This document shows, piece after piece, positions 1 through 10,100 of a stretch of DNA of 64,000 nucleotides. Location of the stretch: contig JAPLAU010000027.1 of NCBI GenBank assembly GCA_026393115.1, forward strand, positions 62,001-126,000. The letters are read 5' to 3'. This DNA comes from Actinomycetota bacterium. Its GTDB lineage: Bacteria; Actinomycetota; Actinomycetes; S36-B12; CAIYMF01. The translations under genes and the position numbers were made by a program. The number at the start of each line of letters is the position of its first letter. The stretch's first letter is position 1. The notes beneath the pieces were generated by a model. The model was not told the origin of the DNA. It ran no database searches and saw only the letters and a program-made list of their open reading frames with translations.

Positions 1-3000
1 CGATTCCCACGCCCAGATCGGCATCGCCTGACTCAAACGCTTCGACATCGGGGCGATTTGCCACCACTGTCGTGGCGAGAACTTCACCGGCAATCCACGC
101 ACTGTGCTCGGCCATCGCCGCAGTGATATCGGCATCCTCGCTCCACCACCACAATTCGATGCGGTCGCTGACTTCGAATCCGGCTGATTTGCGAGCCTCC
201 TGCACCATGCGCACGATTTCTCGGGCGGTACCCATGCGACGCAATTCGTCGGTCAGGTGCAGGTCAAGCGCGACCGAGGCGCCGGCATCTGAGGCCACCG
301 ACCATCCTTCGCGCGGAGTTTCGGTGATGATCACGTCGTCACTGGTGAGGCTGACGTCGCCGAGTCCGTCGACGGTGACCGAGACCGTGCCGGTCTCGCG
401 TAGTGAGCGAGCCAGTGACAAGGCATCCGCGGCCGCAATCACGGCGGCCACGCGCGGAGTGTCCTTGGCATAGCGCTGGCCCAGTGCCCGGAAGTTGGCT
501 TTGGCGACGACGTCGACCAACTCATCGGCGACCTGCCCAGACAAGGAATCCAGTGCCAGAACATTGAGTTCCTCGGCAACCTGGGCTGCCAGTTCGGGGT
601 CAATGGTGTCCCAGCCGCTGGCCGACACTAAGGCGCGAGAGAGTGGTTGTCGGGTGCGCACTTTGCCTTCGGCTCGCGCGCCTCGGCCGAGCTCAACAAT
701 GCGTCGAGTGAGTTCGACCTGCGCCACCAAGTCGGGGTCGATCAGGCCGAGGTCGACTGCGGGCCAGCGGGACAGGTGCACTGATTCGGGTTCGTCTGGA
801 GACGTTGAGGCGAACAAATCGCCCCATACACGTTCGGCGATGAATGGTGTGAACGGTGCGATGACGAGGGTGACGATACGCAGGCACTCGTGCAGGGTTC
901 CGAGAGCGGCCGGATCGCCATCCCAGAATCGGCGGCGTGAGCGACGCACGTACCAGTTCGAAAGATCGTCGATGTACGACGAGATAGCCCGACCAGCCCG
1001 TTGAGTGTCGAAGGACTCGAGTGCAGCATCGACCTCGGCTGCCACCCGGTGCGCTTCGGACAGTGCCCAGCGGTCGAGTACGGGTCTTTCGGCGGGCGGT
1101 GGAACAACGGTGATTGAAGGCTCGAAATTGGCAGCCCGTGCGTACAACGACTGGAACGACACGGTGCTCCAGTAGGTGAGCAACGTCTTGCGCACGACAT
1201 CGGCGATGGAGTGGTGTCCGACTCGCCGCGCCTGCCAGGGGGAACCCCCGGCGAGCATGAACCACCGAACGGCATCAGCGCCGTGTTCGTCCATCAACGG
1301 CACGGGCTCGAGCACATTACCGACGTGCTTGCTCATCTTGCGACCCTGCTCATCAAGGATGTGACCAAGGCACACGACGTTGCGATACGACGAGCGATCG
1401 AACACCAGTGTTCCGATTGCCATCAACGTGTAGAACCAGCCGCGGGTTTGGTCGATCGCTTCGCAGATGAAGTCGGCAGGGTACGACTGTTCGAATTCGG
1501 CGACGTTGCGATGTGGATACCCCAACTGTGCGAACGGCATGGCACCGGAGTCGTACCAGCAGTCAATAACCTCGGGCACACGCGTTGCGACTGCACCACA
1601 GGTAGCGCAGTCGAAGGTGATGTCGTCGACGAAGGGGCGGTGCGGATCGAGATTACTGAGTTCAACACCTGCCAACGCACCTAGTTCAGTCAATGATGCG
1701 ACGGCGACGAGGTGCCCCTCAGTGCACCGCCAGATCGGCAGCGGAGTGCCCCAGTACCGGTTACGGGAGACGGCCCAGTCGACATTGTTGGTGAGCCAGT
1801 CGCCGTAGCGTCCCCACTGAATCGTGGGAGGGAACCAGTTGGTGGCACCATTTTCGCGCAGCAGTTGCTCTTTGACCGCGGTGGTGCGGATGTACCACGA
1901 AGGCTGCGCGTAGTAGATCAACGCGGTGTGGCAACGCCAACAGTGCGGGTAGGAGTGCTCGTACGGAACATGACGGAACAGCAGTCCGCGTTCGGTGAGG
2001 TCAGCGACGAGAGTCTCATCTGCCTTCTTGAAGAACATTCCGCCTACCAGCGGCACTGACTCCTCGAAGTGGCCGTCCGAGCGCACCGGGTTGACGACCG
2101 GCAGCCCGTAGGCGCGACACACGGCAAGGTCGTCGGCGCCAAATGCTGGAGCCTGATGCACCAAACCTGATCCGTCGTCAGTGGTGACGTACTCGGCGAG
2201 CACCACGTAGTGCGCGTCTGGGATCTCGACGAGGTTGAATGGTGGCTGGTAGGACACTCGCTCGAGATCGCGACCAGTGAGTGACTCGAGCACGACTGCA
2301 TCGTCGCCGAGCAGCGAGGACATGAGATCGCGGGCGACCACCAAGACTTCTCCGTTGGCGGTACGCGCTATGACGTACTCAGCCTCGGGCTTGACCGCGA
2401 CTGCCGTGTTCGACACCAAGGTCCACGGGGTCGTGGTCCACACGATGAGGGCGACGCCGGGGTGACGCTCAACAAGGTCACCCGAGGTGACGGGGAACCT
2501 GACGAACACCGACGGATCGACGACCGTTTCGTAGCCCTGTGCCAGTTCATGATCGGAAAGCCCTGTGCCGCAGCGCGGGCAGTAGGGGCTGACACGGTGA
2601 TCTTCAACCAGCAGCCCCGCGTCAAAGATCTGCTTGAGTGACCACCACACACTTTGGATGTAGTCGGTGTTCATGGTCCAGTACGCGTCGTCGAAGTCGA
2701 CCCAGTAACCCATGCGCTCAGTCATCACGGTGAATTCGTCAACGTGACGCAGCACCGACTCGCGGCAGCGCGCGTTGAATTCAGCAACTCCGTAGGCCTC
2801 AATGTCTTGCTTGCCAGCGAAGCCCAATTCCTTCTCGACCGCGATTTCGACAGGAAGTCCGTGACAGTCCCAGCCGGCACGCCGAGGAACGTGGCGACCC
2901 TTCATCGTGCGATAGCGGGGAAACACATCCTTGAACACTCGCGCTTCGACGTGATGGGCGCCTGGCGTGCCGTTGGCGGTGGGAGGGCCTTCGTAGAAGA

Positions 3001-3139
3001 TCCATGGCTCGCCGTCGGCCGTGGCCTCAAGTGAACGCTCGAAAACTCGCCGATCTCGCCAGAAATCGAGGATCTCACGCTCCATCACCGGAAGATCGAT
3101 CCGGCCGGGCACCGAGCGATACGTGCCAGGCTCGCTCAT
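1..3139 (-). CDS. ileS: Isoleucyl-tRNA synthetase, type 2 (C-terminus cut by window edge)
   Basis: Cytoplasmic class I aminoacyl-tRNA synthetase that charges tRNA-Ile. I translated the minus strand from an ATG at 3139; the frame stays open for 1046 codons to the window edge, so only a short C-terminal piece is missing (family length about 1030-1090). The ATP-binding signature lies at residues 54-65 and reads PTANGTPGAHHVEAR, with G60-A61-H62-H63 in place of the usual HxGH; the second signature KMSKH is at residues 601-605. The sequence is the eukaryote-like IleRS2 type that is common in actinobacteria. An AAGGTG ribosome binding site precedes the ATG. The gene is divergent from the DUF167 gene, with 117 bases between them. 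The swapped GXHH motif is discussed in the findings. Confidence 0.96.
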   Translation of the reverse strand, partial: MSEPGTYRSVPGRIDLPVMEREILDFWRDRRVFERSLEATADGEPWIFYEGPPTANGTPGAHHVEARVFKDVFPRYRTMKGRHVPRRAGWDCHGLPVEIAVEKELGFAGKQDIEAYGVAEFNARCRESVLRHVDEFTVMTERMGYWVDFDDAYWTMNTDYIQSVWWSLKQIFDAGLLVEDHRVSPYCPRCGTGLSDHELAQGYETVVDPSVFVRFPVTSGDLVERHPGVALIVWTTTPWTLVSNTAVAVKPEAEYVIARTANGEVLVVARDLMSSLLGDDAVVLESLTGRDLERVSYQPPFNLVEIPDAHYVVLAEYVTTDDGSGLVHQAPAFGADDLAVCRAYGLPVVNPVRSDGHFEESVPLVGGMFFKKADETLVADLTERGLLFRHVPYEHSYPHCWRCHTALIYYAQPSWYIRTTAVKEQLLRENGATNWFPPTIQWGRYGDWLTNNVDWAVSRNRYWGTPLPIWRCTEGHLVAVASLTELGALAGVELSNLDPHRPFVDDITFDCATCGAVATRVPEVIDCWYDSGAMPFAQLGYPHRNVAEFEQSYPADFICEAIDQTRGWFYTLMAIGTLVFDRSSYRNVVCLGHILDEQGRKMSKHVGNVLEPVPLMDEHGADAVRWFMLAGGSPWQARRVGHHSIADVVRKTLLTYWSTVSFQSLYARAANFEPSITVVPPPAERPVLDRWALSEAHRVAAEVDAALESFDTQRAGRAISSYIDDLSNWYVRRSRRRFWDGDPAALGTLHECLRIVTLVIAPFTPFIAERVWGDLFASTSPDEPESVHLSRWPAVDLGLIDPDLVAQVELTRRIVELGRGARAEGKVRTRQPLSRALVSASGWDTIDPELAAQVAEELNVLALDSLSGQVADELVDVVAKANFRALGQRYAKDTPRVAAVIAAADALSLARSLRETGTVSVTVDGLGDVSLTSDDVIITETPREGWSVASDAGASVALDLHLTDELRRMGTAREIVRMVQEARKSAGFEVSDRIELWWWSEDADITAAMAEHSAWIAGEVLATTVVANRPDVEAFESGDADLGVGI

Positions 3140-3211
3140 CACAGCACCTTGTCGTCGAGGCCATGTCGGCCGTGGGTGGCGCCTGAGGGTGCCGGGTACG
3201 TCAGTTCCCCG

Positions 3212-3217
3212 AGGATA
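3212..3217 (-). promoter_or_regulatory. Possible -10 element for ileS
   Basis: On the minus strand this reads TATCCT, which fits the actinobacterial TANNNT -10 pattern. It would give ileS a leader of about 65 bases. No clear -35 is visible and no T-box sequence fits in this short divergent region. Confidence 0.3.
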
Positions 3218-3256
3218 TCGTTCGACGTGGGTGAGTCTGTGGACGGAGGTGCTTGC

Positions 3257-3580
3257 ATGGCTCGAATCACGCGGACCGTGCGGGTGCGACCGGGTTCCTC
3301 GAAGGTTGCGGCGGGCGGTCATTACGGCGAGGGAGATGCGGCGGTACTTGTGGTTCGGGTCACAGCGCCGGCCGTAGACGGTCGCGCCACCGAGGCCGTA
3401 TTGAAAGTTGTCGCGACCGCGCTGGGAGTCCCGAAGGCGTCCGTCTCGTTGCTGCACGGTGCCTCAAGCCGCACCAAAGTGCTCGTGATTGACGTACCCG
3501 ACGCCGAGGCCGAGACCGTGGCACGCTGCTGGGCCGATCTGATGGCAGATTCTGGTCGAGGTCGTTTACGGCGTGGGTGA
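3257..3580 (+). CDS. DUF167 (YggU-like) protein
   Basis: Small 107-residue protein of the DUF167/YggU family, whose biochemical function is unknown. The family signature is visible: a basic N-terminal strand with VRVRPGSSK, a central VVRVTAPAVDGRAT segment (the family's A-P-x-x-G-x-A-N/T-x-A motif), and a C-terminal part with a basic SRTKV stretch. The ATG at 3257 is chosen over the longer reading from 3149 because GGAGGT lies just upstream at 3245-3250 and the homologous domain begins at the ATG. It is divergent from ileS and followed by 86 bases without a gene before the DksA/TraR gene. Confidence 0.82.
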   Translation: MARITRTVRVRPGSSKVAAGGHYGEGDAAVLVVRVTAPAVDGRATEAVLKVVATALGVPKASVSLLHGASSRTKVLVIDVPDAEAETVARCWADLMADSGRGRLRRG

Positions 3581-3666
3581 TTGCACCGTCACCTGCTGTG
3601 GCCTAGTGTCGGCGCCCAATAGGTGACTCGCCGGGGGTCATCTCGGGGGTTGGATCGGAGCGCGGT

Positions 3667-4395
3667 ATGGCGGTCACAACTGCGGCAAAGAAAGTAGGCG
3701 CTGTGAAGGCTTCCACGAAGAAGGCGGCTCCTGTCAAGGCTGCCGCCACTAAGGCGCCAGCGAAGGCGCCAGCGAAGGCGCCAGCGAAGAAGGTAGCGCC
3801 GGCCGCGAAGGCTCCGGCGAAGGCCGCTCCTTTGAAGAAGGCAGCCCCGGCCGCGAAGGCTCCCGCGAAGAAGGCTCCCGCGAAGAAGGCAGTGCCGGCA
3901 GCGAAGGCGCCAGCGAAGGCTCCGGCGAAGGCCGCTCCTGCCAAGAAGGCCGCATCGGGCAAGAAGGTGGCGGGTGAAAAGAAGGCCGCTGATCGTGCGC
4001 CGGCACGATTTCGGGTCAAGGAAGATGAAAGCCCCTGGACCTCCGCTGAACTCAAGGGGGTGCGCATCGCGTTGGGCGTGGAAATCACCCGACTTCAGGA
4101 GCAGATCGCCGTTGCTGAGGCCGATATCGCTGACTTGATTCGAGACTCTGGCGACGGCGCAGGCGACGATCAAGCCGACGCCGGTAGCAAGACCTACGAG
4201 CGCGAGCAAGAGATGTCGATCGTGGCCAACGATCGTGATCTCCTGCTGCAGTCTGAGCGCGCCCTCGCGCGTATTGGCGACGGTACCTACGGCGTTTGTG
4301 AATCATGCGGTAGCGCGATCGGCAAGCTACGCCTGCAGGCTTTCCCGAAGGCCACGATGTGCATTACCTGTAAGGAGCGCGAGGATCGCCGCTAA
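3667..4395 (+). CDS. DksA/TraR-type C4 zinc-finger protein with a histone-H1-like Lys/Ala/Pro tail
   Basis: A 242-residue two-part protein. Residues 1 to about 117 are almost entirely Lys, Ala and Pro in KAPAK/KKAP repeats, resembling histone H1 and bacterial HupB/Hc1-like tails. Residues from about 118 carry the DksA/TraR fold: a helical coiled-coil with an acidic tip (around DSGDGAGDD) and a C4 zinc finger, CESCG ... CITC, near residues 210-236. DksA/TraR proteins bind the secondary channel of RNA polymerase; the tail suggests nucleic acid binding (inference). Proteins of this family commonly lie just upstream of lspA in actinobacteria, as here. A GGAG ribosome binding site lies a few bases before the ATG. 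The role is not known, and the tail could be an adaptable nucleoid-binding extension. Confidence 0.88.
   Translation: MAVTTAAKKVGAVKASTKKAAPVKAAATKAPAKAPAKAPAKKVAPAAKAPAKAAPLKKAAPAAKAPAKKAPAKKAVPAAKAPAKAPAKAAPAKKAASGKKVAGEKKAADRAPARFRVKEDESPWTSAELKGVRIALGVEITRLQEQIAVAEADIADLIRDSGDGAGDDQADAGSKTYEREQEMSIVANDRDLLLQSERALARIGDGTYGVCESCGSAIGKLRLQAFPKATMCITCKEREDRR
3751..3960 (+). repeat. Degenerate tandem repeats encoding the KAPAK tail
   Basis: Short in-frame repeats such as GCGCCAGCGAAG and GCTCCCGCGAAG recur back to back, including three near-identical copies at about 3761-3790. They encode Lys/Ala/Pro units of the DksA/TraR tail and are the kind of sequence in which copy number can change by slippage. 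Confidence 0.75.
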
Positions 4396-4450
4396 AGCGC
4401 GTCCCGCCGAATCCCCCTCGGGCGCTGCCCGCGACTCGCAGCGGCAACCG

Positions 4451-4456
4451 TAGTCT
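4451..4456 (+). promoter_or_regulatory. -10 element (TAGTCT) for a leaderless lspA transcript
   Basis: TAGTCT ends 6 bases before the lspA ATG, and no Shine-Dalgarno sequence lies between, so the transcript would start at or next to the start codon. The -35 is weak. Confidence 0.55.
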
Positions 4457-4462
4457 GGTCTC

Positions 4463-5035
4463 ATGACCGAACTCGATGACGCCCCCGCGGCATCACCGCC
4501 TCCGGTGCCGAAGGCTCGATCGCACCGGCTTCTGGGCGTCACGTTGGGAGTTGCCGCCCTGGTGATCGTGCTCGATCAACTGAGCAAAGCATGGGCGATC
4601 GCGAACCTCCGCAACCAACCTCCCGTGAAGATTCTGGGCGAGTGGTTACAACTCAACTACACCGAAAACACGGGCGCGGCTTTCAGTTTGGGCGCTGGTT
4701 TCACCGTCATCTTTAGCCTCTTGGCCGTTGTCGTGGCCGCAGTCATTGTTCGAACTGCCAGCAAGTTGGGCAGTGTCGGGTGGGCGATCGCTCTAGGTGG
4801 CCTGCTCGGTGGAGCGCTCGGCAATCTCATCGATCGCCTCACGCGGCAACCGGGCATTGGTCGTGGCTACGTCGTTGACTTCATCCAACTTCCGCACTGG
4901 CCGGTTTTCAATGTGGCCGATATGAGCATTGTGTGTTCGGCAGTACTCATGGTGATCTTGGCCTTCCGTGGCATTGAAGTTGATGGTCGCCGTTCAGGCA
5001 GTGATGCGGGTTCCTCACCAGCAAGTGGGGCCTGA
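4463..5035 (+). CDS. lspA: Lipoprotein signal peptidase (signal peptidase II)
   Basis: Membrane aspartic protease that removes the signal peptide from prolipoproteins after lipidation by Lgt, whose gene is also in this window at 27743. The 190-residue protein has the four expected membrane segments. The conserved blocks are visible: D-Q-L-S-K in the first helix, NTGAAFSL, GNLIDRL, and the catalytic region with V-V-D-F-I and F-N-V-A-D, which contains the two aspartates. The N-terminal 25 residues are cytoplasmic and Pro/Ala-rich. The start lies 6 bases after a TAGTCT hexamer. It is followed after 3 bases by the rluD-type gene, a pairing conserved in actinobacteria. Confidence 0.96.
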   Translation: MTELDDAPAASPPPVPKARSHRLLGVTLGVAALVIVLDQLSKAWAIANLRNQPPVKILGEWLQLNYTENTGAAFSLGAGFTVIFSLLAVVVAAVIVRTASKLGSVGWAIALGGLLGGALGNLIDRLTRQPGIGRGYVVDFIQLPHWPVFNVADMSIVCSAVLMVILAFRGIEVDGRRSGSDAGSSPASGA

Positions 5036-5038
5036 CCC

Positions 5039-5968
5039 GTGGGGGAGCAGCGGTCCTTGCCGGTGCCTGATGGGCTCGAAGGTGAGCGCCTTGATGCGGC
5101 TGTCGCTCGCCTCACCGGTCTGTCACGAACCGCTGCGGCCGATCTCATCGGCGGGGGTGGAGTGCTCGTCGACGGCAGCACTGCTCTGAAATCACAGCGA
5201 GTGCTGGGCGGTCAATGGCTCGACATTGAGATGCCAGGGCCCGCGACGGGGCCGGCCATCGTTCCCGAGCTCATTGAAGGACTCGTCGTCGTCTACGACG
5301 ACCCCGACATCGTGGTGGTCGATAAGCCGGCGGGTGTAGCGGCGCACCCGAGCCCTGGCTGGACGGGCCCAACCGTCGTAGGGGGTCTGGCTGGCGCTGG
5401 GTACACGATCAGCACCTCCGGCGCGGCTGAGCGTCAAGGAGTCGTCCACCGGCTGGATGTCGGAACCAGCGGCTTGATGGTGGTGGCGAAGAGTGAGATT
5501 GCCTACAGCGAACTCAAACGTGCTTTCAAGGAACGTCGGGTCGACAAGGAGTACCACACGATCGCGCAGGGTCTGCTCGATCCATTGGCAGGCACGATCG
5601 ATGCGCCCATTGATCGTCATCCCACGGCTGACCACCGGTTTGCCGTTGTTGCGAATGGGCGTGCAAGTGTCACGCACTACGAAACTCTCGAGGCGTTTCC
5701 GCACGGAAGTTTGCTGACGATCGGACTCGAAACCGGGCGTACCCATCAGATTCGTGTGCATCTGTCGGCGCTGCGACACCCGTGCGTTGGCGATCTCACC
5801 TACGGAGCCGATCCTGTGCTTGCGGGAAAGATTCGGCTCACCCGTCAGTGGCTACACGCCGTGAGGCTTGCCTTCGAGCATCCCGCCACCGGACAGCAGG
5901 TGGAGTTTCGAAGCGAGTACCCCGACGATCTGGCACGGTCGTTGGAGTTGCTCGCAGCCGGTATCTGA
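5039..5968 (+). CDS. rluD: RluD-family 23S rRNA pseudouridine synthase
   Basis: RluA/RluD-type enzyme that isomerises uridines in RNA, probably in 23S rRNA. The 309-residue protein has an N-terminal S4 RNA-binding domain (about residues 10-70) and the catalytic domain with the [10 protein letters not shown] motif, whose Asp is the nucleophile; the C-terminal half has GRTHQIRVH, typical of the family. The GTG at 5039 is 3 bases after the lspA stop; a second GTG at 5063 is possible. The exact target uridine cannot be told from sequence, so the symbol rests on family and conserved position next to lspA. Confidence 0.9.
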   Translation: MGEQRSLPVPDGLEGERLDAAVARLTGLSRTAAADLIGGGGVLVDGSTALKSQRVLGGQWLDIEMPGPATGPAIVPELIEGLVVVYDDPDIVVVDKPAGVAAHPSPGWTGPTVVGGLAGAGYTISTSGAAERQGVVHRLDVGTSGLMVVAKSEIAYSELKRAFKERRVDKEYHTIAQGLLDPLAGTIDAPIDRHPTADHRFAVVANGRASVTHYETLEAFPHGSLLTIGLETGRTHQIRVHLSALRHPCVGDLTYGADPVLAGKIRLTRQWLHAVRLAFEHPATGQQVEFRSEYPDDLARSLELLAAGI

Positions 5969-6002
5969 GGTCCATCGGCCGCCGGAGCGAATCCGCGGGT
6001 GA

Positions 6003-6959
<957 letters not shown>

Positions 6960-7010
6960 GACCCACCTCACGGCGGGGTGTCGCAGGAACGGGGTGTCGG
7001 CGCTGGCGAC

Positions 7011-7016
7011 TAGTCT
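7011..7016 (+). promoter_or_regulatory. Possible -10 element (TAGTCT) upstream of dnaE1
   Basis: TAGTCT in the 176-base gap between the aldo/keto reductase and dnaE1. It matches the hexamer in front of lspA and mihF, but here it would give a 5' leader of about 110 bases, and dnaE1 has a GGGGAGG ribosome binding site. Confidence 0.35.
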
Positions 7017-7135
7017 GGGGGTCCCGCTGAACGCACCTTCCCCCGTTTCAGCGGCAGTGAGCAAGCCTGTCGCGGGCTTCAGGCTCAGCGTGAAGAGGTA
7101 GGTCCCTTACGGGGCCCGGCAATTGGGGAGGTGCG

Positions 7136-10100
7136 GTGTCGGACGACGGTTTCGTGCACCTGCACGTCCATTCCGAATACTCGATGCTCGACGGAGCTGC
7201 ACGCATCGGTGACCTCGTGAAGGAAGCCGGGCGGCAGGGTATGCCGGCGGTGGCCATCACCGATCACGGAAACCTCTACGGCGCTTACGAATTCTGGAAA
7301 AAGGCGACGGCCGGCGGAGTCAAGCCGATCATCGGTATGGAGGGGTACTACGCGCCTCAGGGACGCAAGACGCGAGGACCGTTCGACTTCGGTGGGGGAG
7401 GAGATAACCGAGCCGGCGATGAGGCGTCGGCGGGTCGCGGTAAGCAGAACTACACCCACATGACCCTGCTGGCCGAAACCACGGCGGGCATGCACAATCT
7501 GTTCCGACTTTCGAGTTTGGCTAGCCTCGAGGGCTACTACTACAAGCCTCGATTCGATCGAGAACTGCTTGAGACGTGCGGAGCCGGACTCATTGCCACC
7601 ACCGGTTGTCCCAGCGGTGAGGTCAATCGCTGGCTGCAGGCCGGTAATTACGATCGCGCACTCGAAGCGGCCGCCGATTTCCGCGACATTCTCGGTCCGG
7701 GCAATTTTTACTGCGAATTGATGGACCACGGGCTCGATATCGAGCGCCGCCATCGTGAAGACCTGTTGAAGCTCGCCCGCGCTCTTGACCTGCCACTCGT
7801 GGCGACCAACGACCTGCACTATGTGTATCCCGGTGAGGCCGAGATGCACGATGTCTTGCTGTGTATCGGTACCCGGACGACCATGGACGACCCGAATCGA
7901 TTCAGGTTCGACGGGCGCGACTTTTATCTCAAGACAGCCGCCGAGATGCGCGACGTGTGGCGCGAATTGCCGGAGGCATGCGACAACACACTGCTGATCG
8001 CAGAGCGATGTGAGGTGTCGTTCACTGAAGACGCCAACCTCATGCCCCAATTCACTGTGCCTGAAGGCCACACCGAACAGTCGTGGCTCATTGAAGAAGT
8101 CGAGCGCGGCCTCGCCCGTCGATTTGCACCTGCCGCGGTGCCTGCTTCGCACCGCACTCAGGCCGAGTACGAAGTCGGCGTCATCATTCAGATGGGGTTT
8201 CCTGGGTACTTCTTAGTTGTGGCCGACTTAGTGCGCCATGCCAAGGAGAACGGCATTCGCGTCGGCCCTGGTCGAGGTTCCGCGGCGGGCGCGATCATCG
8301 CATGGGCGTTGGGAATCACCGAACTCGATCCGATCAAGCATGGGCTGCTCTTTGAGCGCTTCCTCAACCCTGAGCGCATCTCGATGCCCGATATTGATAT
8401 CGACTTCGACGATCGTCGTCGCGCCGACATGATTCGTTACGCCACCGAAAAGTACGGCGAAACGCACGTCGCTCAGATCGTGACGTATGGCTCCATTAGG
8501 GCCAAGGCCGCCATCAAAGACTCCGCACGTGCCCTCGGTCATCCATATTCACTCGGAGATCGCATCACTAAGGCCATGCCTCCGGCCGTCATGGGCAAAG
8601 ACATCAGCTTGGCGGGCGTGTTCGATACCAGCGACGCGCGTCACGGCGAGGCCGCCGAATTTCGTGCGCTGTACGAGGCTGAACCCGACGTGCGCGAGGT
8701 AGTCGACACCGCACGCGGACTTGAGGGGCTCAAGCGCCAACCCGGTGTGCATGCGGCGGGTGTCATCCTGTGCCGTGAGCCACTGATCGATGTCGTGCCC
8801 CTGTGGCGACGCGATCAAGATGGCGCCGTCATCACTCAGTTCGACATGGGCGCGTGCGAGTCCCTCGGCCTACTCAAAATGGACTTCCTGGGCCTGCGCA
8901 ACCTTACGGTTCTCGACGACTGCCTTGCCAACATCGCCTCTAACCGTGGCGAAACCATCGTGCTCGAAGTACTCACACTCGACGATGCAATCACCTACGA
9001 ACTATTGGCCCGTGGCGACACCCTGGGCGTGTTCCAACTCGACGGTGGTCCCATGCGTTCGCTCTTGCGTTCGATGGTGCCCGACAAGTTCGATGACATC
9101 TCAGCCGTGCTCGCGCTGTACCGGCCTGGCCCGATGGGCGCCAACGCGCACAACGATTACGCCGATCGCAAGAACGGCCGCAAGCCGATCGTTGCTTTGC
9201 ATCCTGAACTCGCTGAACCGTTAGAAGAAATCCTGGGTGAGAGTTTCGGGCTCATCGTGTACCAAGAACAGGTCATGGCGATCGCCCAGAAATTAGCGGG
9301 CTACACGCTGGGTCAGGCCGATCTCCTTCGGCGTGCGATGGGTAAGAAGAAGAAGGAGATTCTCGACGCCGAATTCGTTCCCTTCAGTGAAGGAATGAAG
9401 GCGAACGGTTACTCCGAAGGCGCCGTTCGAACGTTGTGGGAAGTGCTTGTCCCATTCTCCGATTACGCCTTCAATAAGGCGCACACTGCGGGGTACGGGC
9501 TCGTTTCGTATTGGACGGCATTTCTCAAGGCCAACTACCCCTCGGAATACATGGCGGCGCTGCTCACCAGCGTCAAAGACGACAAAGACAAGTCGGCGGT
9601 GTATCTGGCCGAGTGTCGGCATATGGGCATCAAGGTGTTGCCGCCCGATGTGAATGAGTCGCAGTCCGATTTCACCCCGGTGGGCACAGACATCCGATTC
9701 GGACTCTCCGCCATCCGCAACGTCGGAACAGCCGTTGTTGATTCGCTGATAGTCACACGTACCGCCAAGGGCCGATTCGTCGACTTCCCAGAGTTCTTGG
9801 CCAAGGTTGATGCCAGCGTGTGCAACAAGCGCGTCATCGAGTCGCTCATCAAGGCCGGCGCGTTCGACTCACTTGGCCATACCCGGCGCGGCTTGTTGTC
9901 AGTGCATGCTGAAGCCGTCGATGCGGTCCTCGAGACAAAGCGGGCCGAGGCGGTCGGACAGTTCGACCTGTTCGCCGATGCCGAACCCGACACCGCACCT
10001 GGCGTTGGCCTGGCGCTCACCATTCCTGTAGGTGAGTGGGAGAAGTCGATGCTGCTGTCGGCCGAGCGCGAGATGCTCGGTCTCTACGTGAGCGATCACC

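Noticed and set aside
3140-3256. T-box riboswitch upstream of ileS
   Set aside because: Actinobacterial ileS is often T-box controlled, but the divergent gap is only 117 bases and has no TGGNACCGCG-type T-box sequence on the minus strand.
3740-3960. Repeat array (CRISPR-like)
   Set aside because: The repeats are in frame, degenerate, without spacers, and code for the KAPAK tail of a protein.
7085-8152. A 355-residue open frame antisense to dnaE1, and other long frames opposite gltB, trpB, carB and hisG
   Set aside because: GC-rich genes with strong third-position bias leave open frames on the other strand. These have no recognisable domain, no promoter or ribosome binding site, and lie over well-supported genes.
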